Shown here one piece after another: positions 35,204-44,676 of a stretch of DNA of 64,000 bases. Below the pieces are notes generated by a model. That model did no database searches and was not told the DNA's origin. It saw only the letters and a program-made list of their open reading frames with translations. Origin of the DNA: Phytomonospora endophytica. Its GTDB lineage: Bacteria > Actinomycetota > Actinomycetes > Mycobacteriales > Micromonosporaceae. Where the stretch lies: the NCBI RefSeq assembly GCF_014202425.1, contig NZ_JACHGT010000027.1:14407-78406 (forward strand), given 5' to 3'. The translations under genes and the position numbers were made by a program. Every line of letters begins with the position of its first letter. The stretch's first letter is position 1.

Positions 35204-35217
35204 GTTTCACGTGAAAC
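35204..35217. promoter_or_regulatory. parS site (cluster copy 3)
   Basis: GTTTCACGTGAAAC, perfect palindrome, 156 bp from copy 2 and 7 bp from the stop of the ABC gene. Confidence 0.92.
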
Positions 35218-35223
35218 GGGCGA

Positions 35224-37014
35224 TCACTCCCCCAGGAACCCGCCTGACTGCCGCGCCCACAACGACGCGTACAACCCACCCCGCACCAGCAACTCATCGT
35301 GCGAGCCCTCCTCGGCGACCCGGCCGGCGTTCAGCACGACGATCCGGTCCATCCGCGCGATCGTGGACAGCCGGTGCGCGATCGCGATGACCGTCCGGCC
35401 CTCCATCACCTCGTCGAGGGTGTCCTGGATGGCGGCCTCGACCTCGGAGTCCAGCGCCGACGTCGCCTCGTCCAGCACCAGGATCGGCGCGTCCTTCCGG
35501 ATCGCCCGCGCCAGCGCGATGCGCTGCCGCTGACCACCCGACAACACCGCGCCGCGCTCGCCGACGAGGGTGTCGTAACCGTCGGGGAGCGCGGTGATGA
35601 AACCGTGCGCGGAGGCCTTCTTCGCGGCCTCCTCCACGTCGGTCCCGTCGTGGGCGATGTTGGCGCGGACCGTGCGGGCCAGCAGCGTCGCCTCCTGCGG
35701 GACCATCGCGATGGCCCGCCGCAGGCTCTCCTGCGTCACCGACGTGACGTCGCGCCCGTCGATCTCGACACGACCGTCCTCGGCGTCGAAGAAGCGCAGG
35801 ATCAGGTTCACCAGCGTCGACTTACCCGCCCCGGAACGGCCGACCAGGCCGACGCGCTCGCCGGGCCGGATCTCCAGGTCGACGCCGTCGAGCCCACCGG
35901 CGCCGCGCCCGTAGTGGTGGTGGACGCCCGACAGCCGGATGCGGCCCTCGGTCACCTGGAGGACGTCGGTGCCGTCGTCGGGCACGGCGAGCGGCTCGGC
36001 GGCGGTGTCGAGCGACTTCCGCAGCGAGCCGAGGGAACTGAACAGCGACGAGACGCCGTCCAGCAGCCACTCGGCCATCGAGCCGATGCGGAAACTCAAG
36101 GCCAGCGCCGAGGCGATGAGCCCGATCGGCGCGGCCTCCTGCGACCACAGCACGATGCCGTACCCGATCAGGGCGGTCATGAGGACGCCGTTGAGCAGCA
36201 TCATGCCGGTGTTGACGGTGACCTCGACGCGCCCGACGTCCTGACGTGACCGCCGGGTGCGGTCCATGACGCGGCGGGCGAGGTCGTCCTCGGCCGCCCG
36301 GTCGGCGAACAGCGCGAGGGTGTCGGCGTTGCCGTAGGAGTCGACGAGCAGTCCGGTGAGCTCCGACTCGGCCTCCTGGCGGTGCTCGGAGGTGCGCCGG
36401 TAACGCGGGATCACGTGCGCGGCGAGCCCGGCGTACAGCAGGATCCACAGCGCCATCGGCAGCGCCATCCGGGCGTCGACCGAGGACATCACCCACACCG
36501 AGCCGATGATGTAGACGCCGACGTAGGCGAGGGTGTGGATCACGACGTACGCGGCCACCGAGGCGGACTGGCCGCCGCCTTCGACGAGGGAGGCGACGCG
36601 GCCGGAGAGGTTGCGGCGGAACCATCCCGCCGACTGGCGGGAGACGTGCCGGTGGGTGCGCCACAGCGCCAGCGCCTCGGCGTTGGAGCGGAAGGCGAGG
36701 TCGTCGAGCGCCTCGCTGAAGAAGTGCAGCAGCGGCCGGACGACGAGCAGCAGCCCCGCGACGGCGAGCAGCTCGGGCCCGTGCACGCGCCAGACGTCCG
36801 GCGGGGCGGTCGCGGTCAGCGAGTCGACGAGGCGCCCGGAGTAGCCGATCAGCCAGACCTCGACGGAGGCGCCGATGACGGTTGACACCAGACTCGCGGC
36901 CACGACGAGGCGCAGCGGACGGAACTCGCGCAGCAGGAAGGACCACGCCGTCCGCGGGAGTGCGGCGACACGGGAGGTGAACGGGTTGATGGGGTCTGTG
37001 AGGAAACGGAGCAC
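35224..37014 (-). CDS. ABC exporter, fused membrane and ATP-binding domains
   Basis: 596 aa half-transporter. Six-helix ABC membrane domain (about 1-320, with EAEALALWRTHRHV-type coupling segment) and an NBD with Walker A GLVGRSGAGKST, Q-loop (VPQEATLL), signature LSGGQRQRIALARAI, Walker B ILVLDEATSALD and the H-loop. It should act as a homodimer or with a partner outside this window, exporting lipids, peptides or drugs. Located directly downstream of the SARP-type regulator on the same strand with a 154-bp gap. Confidence 0.93.
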   Translation of the reverse strand: MLRFLTDPINPFTSRVAALPRTAWSFLLREFRPLRLVVAASLVSTVIGASVEVWLIGYSGRLVDSLTATAPPDVWRVHGPELLAVAGLLLVVRPLLHFFSEALDDLAFRSNAEALALWRTHRHVSRQSAGWFRRNLSGRVASLVEGGGQSASVAAYVVIHTLAYVGVYIIGSVWVMSSVDARMALPMALWILLYAGLAAHVIPRYRRTSEHRQEAESELTGLLVDSYGNADTLALFADRAAEDDLARRVMDRTRRSRQDVGRVEVTVNTGMMLLNGVLMTALIGYGIVLWSQEAAPIGLIASALALSFRIGSMAEWLLDGVSSLFSSLGSLRKSLDTAAEPLAVPDDGTDVLQVTEGRIRLSGVHHHYGRGAGGLDGVDLEIRPGERVGLVGRSGAGKSTLVNLILRFFDAEDGRVEIDGRDVTSVTQESLRRAIAMVPQEATLLARTVRANIAHDGTDVEEAAKKASAHGFITALPDGYDTLVGERGAVLSGGQRQRIALARAIRKDAPILVLDEATSALDSEVEAAIQDTLDEVMEGRTVIAIAHRLSTIARMDRIVVLNAGRVAEEGSHDELLVRGGLYASLWARQSGGFLGE

Positions 37015-37168
37015 GAAGGCCCTCCGACGAAATCGACGGTCAGAGCCCCGCGGGGTCGCGTGGGCTCAGGCTGGGGTCGTTCGTTCGGCGGACACGGCGG
37101 GTTGCCTCCTTCGGTGCGGTTCCCCGGGAGGTTAGCGGGAGCGGGGGACGGGGGTCACGTGGATTTCC

Positions 37169-39916
37169 TCAGTGGGCGGTCGTCCGCAGCTTCTCGCGGA
37201 CGTCGGCGGCCCGCGCTTCACGCAGTTCCTCGAAGATCGCCAGTGCCTCGGCCCAGGACCGGCGGGCGGCGTCGGCGCGCCCGGCGTCGGCGTGGACGTC
37301 GCCGAGATGGTCGAGGACGCCGGCGGTGTTCCCACGGTCGCCGCGCCTGCGGCAGCCGGCGAGCGCCCGCTCGTAGTACGAGATCGCGGTGTCCGGTTCG
37401 CCCAGCCGGTGATGGGCGAGGCCGAGTGTGTCGAGGGCCCCGCCCGTGAGGTCGTCGGCGCCGATCTCCTCGAAGAGCGTGAGTGCCCGCACAGCGTGGT
37501 CGATCCCCGTCTCCAGGTCCCCTTCGAGTACCGAGAACCACCCGATCCCGGCCAGCGCCAGTGCCCTGCCCCGGGTCACGTCGGTTCGCTCGAAGGCCTC
37601 CAGCGAGGCTCGGCAGTGCCGAAGCGCCTCACTCGGACGACCCAGCCGGTCCAGGATGACGGTGTAGTTGCGGTGCAGGGTTCCGGTGGTCACGGGGTCC
37701 TTGTCGCCGCAGAGCGACAGGGCGGCGGCGATGTGCTCTTCGGCCGCGTCGTAGTCGTCTCGCCTGGCGTTGGCGATAGTGAGGGCGCGGTGGGCGTAGA
37801 TCTCGGCCTCGGGATCGGCGTCTCGCCGAGCCGATTCGAGCGCCGTGTGCTGCATCGAGATCAGCTCGTCGAGGTGGCCGCGCAGTCCCTGGTACTCCGA
37901 CTGGATCCAGGCGAGCCGCCGCGTGTGGAGGTCGAAGCCGTCGCTTCGGCACCGGCCGAAGGCGGCCCGCAGGTTCGTGCGCTCCCGGTCGAACCACTCC
38001 AGCGCCTCGTCCATCGTCGCCGGGGACTCGGCGGCGATCTCGGGCCCGGCGTCGGGCAGTGGAAGCCTCGGTGCTCCCGGCACCAGCAGTTCCCGCGCGC
38101 GGGCTCCCGTGTGCAGGTAGTGGTCGGCGACCCGGCGGGTCGCCGCGGTCCGCTCCTCGGCCGGGTCCTCGGCGTGGTTCCGCTCGGCGGCGTAGACGCG
38201 GAGCAGGTCGTGGAAGACGTGGCGGCCGGGCGCGCGTTCGGTGAGCAGGTGCACGCCGACCAGCTCGTCGAGCCGCCTTTTCGCCTCCTCCGGGGGAATC
38301 GCCGCGATGCTCGCGGCGACGGCGGTCCCGATCTCGGGGCCCGGGTGCAGGGAGAGGAGGCGGAACAGGCGGGCGGCCGGGGGACTGACGGCCCGGTAGG
38401 ACCAGGAGAAGACCGCGCGGACGTCGGTTGCCGGATCGTCGTCGCCGAAGGCGGTCAGGTCGCCGCGCGTCCTTTCGAGTTCGGCGGCGAGCACCGACAG
38501 GGGGTATTCCGGTTGGAGGGCGGCGCGGGCGGCGGCGATCGCCAGCGCGAGCGGCAGCCGGGCGCAGGACTCGACGAGCGCCTCGGCGGCCTCGGGTTCG
38601 GCCGCGACGCGGTCGTCGCCGAGACGGCGGCGGAGGAACTCGTGTGCCTCGCCGGTGGTGAACAGGTCGAGGTCGAGCCGGTGCGCGTCGGCGAGCTCGG
38701 GCAACCGGCGGCGGCTGGTGACCAGCGTCAGGCAGCCGGGAGCGGCGGGCAGCAGCGGGCGGACCTGGTCGGCGTCGCGGGCGTTGTCGAGGAGGACGAA
38801 CATCCGTCGGCCGGCCAGCATCGACCGGTACAGCGCGGCCCGCGCGTCCACGGCGGAAGGCTGCTTGTCCAGTGGCATCCCCAGTGCGGCGAGGAAGGCG
38901 CCGAGCGCGTCGACGGCGTCGACGGTGCCCGGTTCGGGACCGAACCCGCGCAGGTCGACGTACAGCTGGCCGTCGGGAAAGCGTTCGGCGGCCGTGTGCG
39001 CCCAGTGCACTGCCAGCGCCGTCTTGCCGACCCCGGCCGTGCCCGACACCGCCGAGACGACCGCGACCGGCGCGAGCGTCGCGTCGAGTTCGCGCAGCTC
39101 GGCGGCCCGTCCGCAGAAACCGGCGGGGGCCGCGGGCAGTTGTGCGGGCCGGGCACCGGACGAGGCGGGTCTCGCGGCCGGCGGGGGTGCCGATTCGTCG
39201 CGCAGGAGGGCGCGCAGCCGTTCGGAAGGGTCGATGCCGAACTCTTCGGCGAGTCGTTCGCGGAGGCGCTCGTAGGCGTCGATCGCCTCGGCCCTGCGGC
39301 CCTGGCGGTGCAGGCAGCGCATGAGCAGCTCCGTCAACCGCTGCCTGAGGGGGTGATCTCCGAGAAGCCGTGACAACTCGTCCACGACCGGGTCCAGCGG
39401 CCGGTCGAGTTCCAGGCGCAGTTCCGCGTGGTCCTCGTAGGCGGCTGTCCGCGCCTCCTCCAGAGGCGCCGCAAGGGATCGGAGCACCTGCCCGGCCGGC
39501 CCGCCGAGCACCTCGCCGCGCCAGAGCGCGAGCGCTTCGGCCAGCGCGGTCTCGGCCGCGTCGGGTCTCCCGGTGGCCCGCAGGTCGCGGGCGCGGGCGA
39601 CGGCGTCCTGGAAATCGCGGCAGTCGATCCGGGCCGCCTCGGGACGCAGCCGGTATCCGCCGGCGACGGTCTCGATCAGGGTCCGCTCGGTGTCGCCGAG
39701 CCGTTCCCGGAGGCGCGGTACGGCGTTGCGGACCTGCCGCTCGGCCGTGGTGGGCGGAGCGCCGTCCCAGAGCGCGTCGACGAGCCGCGGGACCGGGCAG
39801 ATCCGGCCCGCCTCAAGGAGGAGCGTCGCCAGCAGTCGCGTCAGGGCGCCGTCCGGGACGGGCACGACCCGCTCGCCGAGGCGGACCTCCAGGGGACCTA
39901 AAACAAAGAATTCCAC
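37169..39916 (-). CDS. AfsR/SARP-type regulator with NB-ARC and TPR domains
   Basis: 915 aa. Trans_reg_C-type winged helix (1-95), BTAD domain (about 98-240: DFQDAVARARDL, AYEDHAELRLELDR), NB-ARC STAND ATPase from about 265 with Walker A GTAGVGKTA (about 292-300) and MFVLLDNARDADQVRPLLP (Walker B region), and TPR repeats in the last 250 residues (ALAGIGWFSVLEGDLETGI, GALDTLGLAHHRLGEPDTA). AfsR-like proteins switch on antibiotic or stress genes after ligand binding. Here the likely target is the ABC exporter downstream. Confidence 0.92.
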   Translation of the reverse strand: MEFFVLGPLEVRLGERVVPVPDGALTRLLATLLLEAGRICPVPRLVDALWDGAPPTTAERQVRNAVPRLRERLGDTERTLIETVAGGYRLRPEAARIDCRDFQDAVARARDLRATGRPDAAETALAEALALWRGEVLGGPAGQVLRSLAAPLEEARTAAYEDHAELRLELDRPLDPVVDELSRLLGDHPLRQRLTELLMRCLHRQGRRAEAIDAYERLRERLAEEFGIDPSERLRALLRDESAPPPAARPASSGARPAQLPAAPAGFCGRAAELRELDATLAPVAVVSAVSGTAGVGKTALAVHWAHTAAERFPDGQLYVDLRGFGPEPGTVDAVDALGAFLAALGMPLDKQPSAVDARAALYRSMLAGRRMFVLLDNARDADQVRPLLPAAPGCLTLVTSRRRLPELADAHRLDLDLFTTGEAHEFLRRRLGDDRVAAEPEAAEALVESCARLPLALAIAAARAALQPEYPLSVLAAELERTRGDLTAFGDDDPATDVRAVFSWSYRAVSPPAARLFRLLSLHPGPEIGTAVAASIAAIPPEEAKRRLDELVGVHLLTERAPGRHVFHDLLRVYAAERNHAEDPAEERTAATRRVADHYLHTGARARELLVPGAPRLPLPDAGPEIAAESPATMDEALEWFDRERTNLRAAFGRCRSDGFDLHTRRLAWIQSEYQGLRGHLDELISMQHTALESARRDADPEAEIYAHRALTIANARRDDYDAAEEHIAAALSLCGDKDPVTTGTLHRNYTVILDRLGRPSEALRHCRASLEAFERTDVTRGRALALAGIGWFSVLEGDLETGIDHAVRALTLFEEIGADDLTGGALDTLGLAHHRLGEPDTAISYYERALAGCRRRGDRGNTAGVLDHLGDVHADAGRADAARRSWAEALAIFEELREARAADVREKLRTTAH

Positions 39917-39978
39917 GCTGTCCCCCTGACCGTCGCCGACGGGGTCAGGTTAGCGCGGGTTCCTGGCACCATTGCCCC

Positions 39979-40806
39979 GTGAAACTCGCCGCTCTGCGTC
40001 GTTACCCCGTCAAGTCGCTTCTCGGCGAGTCCCTTTCCGCCGCCGTGCTCGGTGAGGGTGGGGTGGCCGGTGATCGACGGTTCGCCCTGGTCGACGGGGA
40101 GACCGGTCTCGTCGCCAGTGCGAAGCAGCCGCGGTTGTGGCGGGAGTTGTTGTCGGCGTCGGCGGTCGTGGTCGGTGGTGACCGTGTGCGCGTCTCGTTC
40201 TCCGACGGGCGTGTCGTGGTGGGGCCCTCGGCGGGGTTGGACGCGGCGCTTTCGGAGCTGACCGGGCGGAATGTGCGCCTGACCGATGTGGTGCCGGAGG
40301 GGGCGTCCTTGCATCGTTCGGTGCCCGAGGAGGTCCTGGAACTCGGGGTGGAGGCCGAGGTCGACGCCACGGTCAGCACCCTCGGCGCGATCCTGCCCGG
40401 CACGTTCTTCGACTTCGCGCCGATTCACCTGATCACGACGGGGACCCTGGCGGCGATCGGTGGGCGTTCGTCGCGGGGGATGGTCGAGGTCGAGCGGTAT
40501 CGACCTAATCTTGTGATCGACACAGGAAACGGGTCCGGGTTCGCCGAGGACGCGTGGGTGGGGCGGACGGTCGTGCTCGGCGGGCGGGCGCGGCTGCGGG
40601 TTCTGCTGCCCAGTCCTCGTTGTGCCATCCCGACGCTCGCGCATGGTGGGCTGCCCGGCGACCGCGACGCCCTGCGGGTCCTGGCCGAGCATCACCGGGT
40701 CACGATCCCGGACTTCGGGACGTTCCCGACGGCGGGTGTCTACGCCGTGGTCGAGAGTGGCGGTGAGGTGGCCGTCGGCGACACCGTCGACGTCGACGTC
40801 AGCTGA
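39979..40806 (+). CDS. MOSC-domain protein
   Basis: 275 aa from GTG 39979. MOSC N-terminal barrel (LAALRRYPVKSLLGESL) and the MOSC core with RYRPNLVID and the cysteine in PSPRCAIPTLAHG, the residue that binds the molybdenum cofactor in mARC/MOSC proteins. Family members carry or insert Moco, or act in related chemistry. A molybdopterin pair (moaA-moaD) is present elsewhere in the window. Ends 8 bp into the convergent TetR gene. Confidence 0.9.
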   Translation: MKLAALRRYPVKSLLGESLSAAVLGEGGVAGDRRFALVDGETGLVASAKQPRLWRELLSASAVVVGGDRVRVSFSDGRVVVGPSAGLDAALSELTGRNVRLTDVVPEGASLHRSVPEEVLELGVEAEVDATVSTLGAILPGTFFDFAPIHLITTGTLAAIGGRSSRGMVEVERYRPNLVIDTGNGSGFAEDAWVGRTVVLGGRARLRVLLPSPRCAIPTLAHGGLPGDRDALRVLAEHHRVTIPDFGTFPTAGVYAVVESGGEVAVGDTVDVDVS

Positions 40807-41338
40807 CCAGGCCGCGCCAGACGAGGGCGACCCAGCGTTCGCGTGCGGGCGCGTCGACTTCCGGACCCGGCATCGTCGCCATGAGCAGCCCGAGGTCGTC
40901 GACGCTCACGTCCCGGCGGAGGCCGCCTTCGTCGTGGGCGGCGTCGACGAGCGTCGACAGCAGCCGCCGTGCGGGAATCTCCAGCGCCACGGGACGGTAG
41001 GCGCCGAGTCCCGCCGCGACCTGTCGCAGTGTGCGGTCGTGGGCGCCGTCGACGCCCACGTAGGCGAACAGTCCCGCGACCTCCGCGACCGCGTGGCTCT
41101 CGCCCGTCTCGACGCGCGTGACGGCGGCCTCCAGCCGCGCCACGATCTGCGCCGAGGTCTCGGCCATCACCGCGCCCACGAGTGCCGTCTTCGTCGGGAA
41201 GTGCCGGTACAGCGTCCCCACGGCGACGCCGGCGGCGGCGGCGATCTCGTCCATCCCGGTCTCCGGCCCGTCGGTGGTGACGAGCAGGCGGGCCGCGTTC
41301 AGGATCGCGGTCCGGTTGCGCAGGGCGTCGGCGCGCAC
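40799..41338 (-). CDS. TetR-family regulator of the adjacent SDR gene
   Basis: 179 aa from GTG 41338 (GAGAGGAG upstream). HTH: MDEIAAAAGVAVGTLYRHFPTK. The C-terminal domain resembles the TetR_C_33 group. Divergent from the SDR at 41416 with two palindromes in between, the standard repressor-target layout. Longer frames upstream run into the operator and are unlikely. Confidence 0.88.
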   Translation of the reverse strand: MRADALRNRTAILNAARLLVTTDGPETGMDEIAAAAGVAVGTLYRHFPTKTALVGAVMAETSAQIVARLEAAVTRVETGESHAVAEVAGLFAYVGVDGAHDRTLRQVAAGLGAYRPVALEIPARRLLSTLVDAAHDEGGLRRDVSVDDLGLLMATMPGPEVDAPARERWVALVWRGLVS

Positions 41339-41362
41339 TGGTGGGCTCCTCTCGACAAAAAA

Positions 41363-41400
41363 TGAACCGTGGTTCACTATAGATGATGAACCGACGTTCA
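41363..41400. promoter_or_regulatory. Two TetR-type operators
   Basis: TGAACCGTGGTTCA (41363-41376) and TGAACCGACGTTCA (41387-41400) share the TGAAC...GTTCA frame, with centres 24 bp apart. They fill the gap between the divergent TetR and SDR genes; the second lies 15 bp upstream of the SDR ATG. Confidence 0.75.
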
Positions 41401-41415
41401 TGTTAGGAGTCGACC

Positions 41416-42315
41416 ATGCCCCACTGGACCGCCGCCGACATCCCCGACCAGCACGGACGCGTCGCACTCGTCACCGGTGCCAACTCCGGCATCGGCTACG
41501 AGACCGCCCGCGCACTCGCTCGACGAGGCGCCCGAGTCGTCCTCGCCTGCCGCGACACCGCCAAAGCCGAACGGGCCGCACACGCCATCGGCGTTTCCAC
41601 CGTCGAGACGCTCCGGCTCGACCTCGCCGACCCCGCGTCGATCCGCGCGGCGGCCGGTGAGCTCGCCGGCCGTCACCCGCGTCTCGACCTGCTCGTCAAC
41701 AACGCCGGCGTCACCGGCCTCAAAGGCCGCACGGCACAAGGCCACGAGATCCAGCTCGCCGTCAACCACCTCGGCCACTTCGCCCTCACCGGCCTGCTCC
41801 TTCCCCTCCTGCTGGCGACCGAGGCGTCCCGTGTCGTCACCGTCGCCAGCATCGCCCACCGCTTCGGCGACACCACCGACCTCACCGGCGACCGCGGCGC
41901 CTACGCCCGCGCCAAACTCGCCAACCTCCAGTTCACCGGCGCCCTCAGTCGACGCCTCACCGCCGCCGACGCCACCACGACCGCGCTCGCCGCCCACCCC
42001 GGCGGCGCGGCCACGGCCGTCTTCCGGCACGGCAACCCGCTCGTCAGGGCCGTCAATCTATGCGTGGCCAGGGCATTCGGCCGCACGCCGGAGATGGGTG
42101 CCCTCCCGACCTTGCGCGCGGCGACCGATCCCGCCGCTCGCGGCGGCGAGTACTACGGCCCGACCGGACTGTTCGAGATCGCCGGATACCCCGGGATCGT
42201 GACCGCCTCCCGGAAAGCGAACGACCGCGCCGCACAGGAGTCCCTGTGGGCGCGGTCTGCGGAGCTGACCGGCGTTGCTCACGTGTTCACGGCGGCGGGG
42301 AGTGCCGGGCGGTGA
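41416..42315 (+). CDS. SDR-family oxidoreductase (retinol-dehydrogenase-like)
   Basis: 299 aa. TGANSGIGYETARALARRGARVVLACRD is the extended SDR cofactor site, followed by LLVNNAGVTG, NHLGHFALT and the active-site AYARAKLAN (Tyr-x3-Lys). This pattern fits RDH/WWOX-like NADP(H) oxidoreductases. Regulated by the divergent TetR protein through the two palindromes. The last residues (VFTAAGSAGR) are read antisense through a 66-bp relic of the neighbouring acyl-CoA dehydrogenase tail. Confidence 0.93.
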   Translation: MPHWTAADIPDQHGRVALVTGANSGIGYETARALARRGARVVLACRDTAKAERAAHAIGVSTVETLRLDLADPASIRAAAGELAGRHPRLDLLVNNAGVTGLKGRTAQGHEIQLAVNHLGHFALTGLLLPLLLATEASRVVTVASIAHRFGDTTDLTGDRGAYARAKLANLQFTGALSRRLTAADATTTALAAHPGGAATAVFRHGNPLVRAVNLCVARAFGRTPEMGALPTLRAATDPAARGGEYYGPTGLFEIAGYPGIVTASRKANDRAAQESLWARSAELTGVAHVFTAAGSAGR

Positions 42316-42445
42316 ACACGGTGGTTTCGGTTCCGGCGGGCGGGTCGCGATCCACGGAACCGGCCGGCGTCACCCGTACGTTCACACCGGCGGGGCGTGC
42401 CGGGCGATGATCGCGGCGGTGTCGGTACCGGTGGGCAGATCGCCG
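42285..42445. repeat. 66-bp imperfect direct repeat of the acyl-CoA dehydrogenase 3' end
   Basis: Bases 42285-42350 and 42380-42445 match at about 80%. The second copy codes for the end of the AidB-like protein (ARHAPPV); the first, read on the minus strand, gives a similar tail ending ARHSPPP and a stop, but is not attached to a gene. It also supplies the last codons of the SDR gene on the plus strand. A relic of duplication or of a lost second copy. Confidence 0.7.
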
Positions 42446-44013
42446 TAGTTCAGGCCGCGGTCACCGTCCAGCCGGGACGCGACGAAGGCCTCGAAGACCG
42501 CCGCCGGGGAGTGCCTCGCCAGCAGGGATCCCTGTAGTGCCAGGGCGAGGTCCTCGGTCAGGCGGCGGGCGCGCGAGGCGTCGACGCCGTCGGCGAGGGT
42601 CTTCTTGGTGCGCGCGACGTGGGCGTCGAGGACGGGGTGCGACCCGGCGGCGCGGTCGACCTCGGCGAAGTAGGCCTCGGCCGACTCCGGCGAGGTCGAC
42701 AGGGCGCGCAGCACGTCGAGCGCGATCACGTTGCCCGAGCCCTCCCAGATCGACAGCAGCGGCTGCTCGCGGTAGCGGCGGGCCAGCGGAGCCTCTTCGA
42801 CGTATCCGTTGCCGCCCAGGCATTCCAGCGCCTCGGCGGCGTGCGCGGGACCGCGCTTGCACACCCAGTACTTCGCCACGGCCCCGGCGAGGCGCCGGAA
42901 CAGGGCGTCGGCGGGGTCGTCGTAGGCGGCCGCGAGGCGCATGCCGGTGACGACCGCCGCCTCGTACTCGACGCACAGATCGGCCAGGACGTTGGCCATC
43001 AGGGGCTGGTCGACGAGTTCGGCGCCGAAGGCCGACCGGTGCGACGCGTGCCAGAGCGCCTCCACAGTGGACTGACGCATGCCGGCCGTCGTGCCGAGGA
43101 CGCAGTCGACGCGGGTGTGCCCGACCATCTCGATGATGGTCCGCACGCCACGGCCCTCCTCACCGACCAGGTGGGCGAGGGCACCGTCGTACTCGACCTC
43201 GGAGGAGGCGTTCGAATGGTTGCCCAGCTTGTCCTTCAGCCGCTGGAAGCGGATCGCGTTGAGCGTCCCGTCGGGCAGCACCCGGGGCAGCAGGAAACAC
43301 GACAGGGCGTCCTTGCCCGCCGGGCCCGCGGTCTGCGCCAGCACCAGGAACGCGTCACTCATCGGCGCCGAACAGAACCACTTGTGCCCGGTGATCGCGT
43401 ACATGTCACCGGCCGGGACGGCCCGGGTGGTGTTGGCGCGGACGTCGGAGCCGCCCTGCTTCTCGGTCATCGCCATGCCGAGGATCAGGCCGCGCTTGTC
43501 CTGCGGAGCCCGCAGCCCGAAGTCGTACTCGGTGGACGTGATCCGCGGTTCCCACTGCTCGGCGAGTGCCGGGTTCGCCCGCAGGGTCGGGATCGAGGCG
43601 TAGGTCATCGAGATCGGGCAGCCGTGGCCGGGCTCGACCTGCGAGGTGAGCATGAACAGCGCGGCCCGGGCGGCATGGGCGCCACGGGCGGATCCCTGCC
43701 AGGGCAGGGAATGCAGGCCGTTGCGCACCGAGAGGCCCATCCAGTCGTGCCAGGCCGGGTGGAAGTCGACCACGTCGGCGCGGTTTCCGTAGCGGTCGTG
43801 GGTGCGCAGGACGGGCGGATGGCGCTCGGCGTCCTCGGCCTTGCGCGCCCACTCGGCACTGCCCACCGTGGATCCGAGTTTCCCGGCGTGACCGGCGATC
43901 CAGCCCGCTCCCGACCATCCCAGCGCGTCGCGGAGGGGCGCGTTGTCGTTGAAAACGTTGCGATCGGTGTACGGCGGTGGCTGGTTGAGAACTTCGTGCG
44001 TCGTCGTCGACAT
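42382..44013 (-). CDS. AidB-like acyl-CoA dehydrogenase family protein
   Basis: 543 aa, the length of AidB rather than of standard acyl-CoA dehydrogenases (about 380). Opens VLNQPPPYTDRNVFNDNAPL, the AidB-type N-terminus. The flavin motifs include MTEKQGGSDVRAN and ITGHKWFCSAPMSDAFLV, and the C-terminal region LECLGGNGYVEE...LLSIWEGSGNV. AidB binds DNA in the alkylation response and its enzymatic activity is weak. ATG 44013 follows AGGAGG, with divergent PNPOx gene. Confidence 0.92.
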   Translation of the reverse strand: MSTTTHEVLNQPPPYTDRNVFNDNAPLRDALGWSGAGWIAGHAGKLGSTVGSAEWARKAEDAERHPPVLRTHDRYGNRADVVDFHPAWHDWMGLSVRNGLHSLPWQGSARGAHAARAALFMLTSQVEPGHGCPISMTYASIPTLRANPALAEQWEPRITSTEYDFGLRAPQDKRGLILGMAMTEKQGGSDVRANTTRAVPAGDMYAITGHKWFCSAPMSDAFLVLAQTAGPAGKDALSCFLLPRVLPDGTLNAIRFQRLKDKLGNHSNASSEVEYDGALAHLVGEEGRGVRTIIEMVGHTRVDCVLGTTAGMRQSTVEALWHASHRSAFGAELVDQPLMANVLADLCVEYEAAVVTGMRLAAAYDDPADALFRRLAGAVAKYWVCKRGPAHAAEALECLGGNGYVEEAPLARRYREQPLLSIWEGSGNVIALDVLRALSTSPESAEAYFAEVDRAAGSHPVLDAHVARTKKTLADGVDASRARRLTEDLALALQGSLLARHSPAAVFEAFVASRLDGDRGLNYGDLPTGTDTAAIIARHAPPV

Positions 44014-44208
44014 CGTCGTCAAAACCTCCTGGTGTCGATGATGTCCTATGAGACGAAAGTGCCGATCCGCTAGGGCCGATCGACTCTTGGCACGGTGCTG
44101 AACAGGACACACGCTTGAGTCCCCGAGGGCGGCCGACAGCGCGACAGGGGGCGGACTTGGGTGAGCGAGTGCCGCAGGGTGTGGGTGTGTCACAGGAAAG
44201 GGAACAAC

Positions 44209-44676
44209 ATGCTGCTGCAACCTCGAAAGTTGCACGATCTGCCAACGGAGGAGGCGCTGCGCAGAGTCGCGAGCGTTTCGCTTGGCCGGCTGGTGTACTT
44301 CGCGCGAGCTCTGCCGGCCGTGTGGCCGACGACCCATCTCGTCGACGGGGAGCTCATCGTCGTCCTCGCGCACCGCGATTCCGCTCTCTGCCGGGGGCTG
44401 CGCGGTTCGACGATCGGGGAGTACGTGATCGCGTATGAGGTGGACATCTTCAACGGGCACCTGCACACCGGTTGGTGCGTTGTGGTCACGGGCCCGGTGA
44501 GGTTCATCAACGAGGAGGAGGTCGAGAACCGCGTCGACCTCGATGCCCTGCGCTCGCGGATTCCGGACTGGGCCGACGCCGAGGACATCGCGCTGCTCGG
44601 CATCCGCGCCGAGGTCGTCACCGGTTACGAGCTGGGCACCGACTCCGACGTCGGCGAGCTCACGAGCACGGCGTAG
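44209..44676 (+). CDS. Pyridoxamine 5'-phosphate oxidase-like flavoprotein
   Basis: 155 aa. The split-barrel pattern LRRVASVSLGRLVYFARALPAVWPTTHLVDGELIVVLAHRD is typical of the PNPOx_2 (flavin/F420-binding) family common in actinobacteria. ATG 44209 follows AGGAAAGGG. Substrate unknown. Its end overlaps the convergent cyclase-family gene by 52 bp. Confidence 0.88.
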   Translation: MLLQPRKLHDLPTEEALRRVASVSLGRLVYFARALPAVWPTTHLVDGELIVVLAHRDSALCRGLRGSTIGEYVIAYEVDIFNGHLHTGWCVVVTGPVRFINEEEVENRVDLDALRSRIPDWADAEDIALLGIRAEVVTGYELGTDSDVGELTSTA

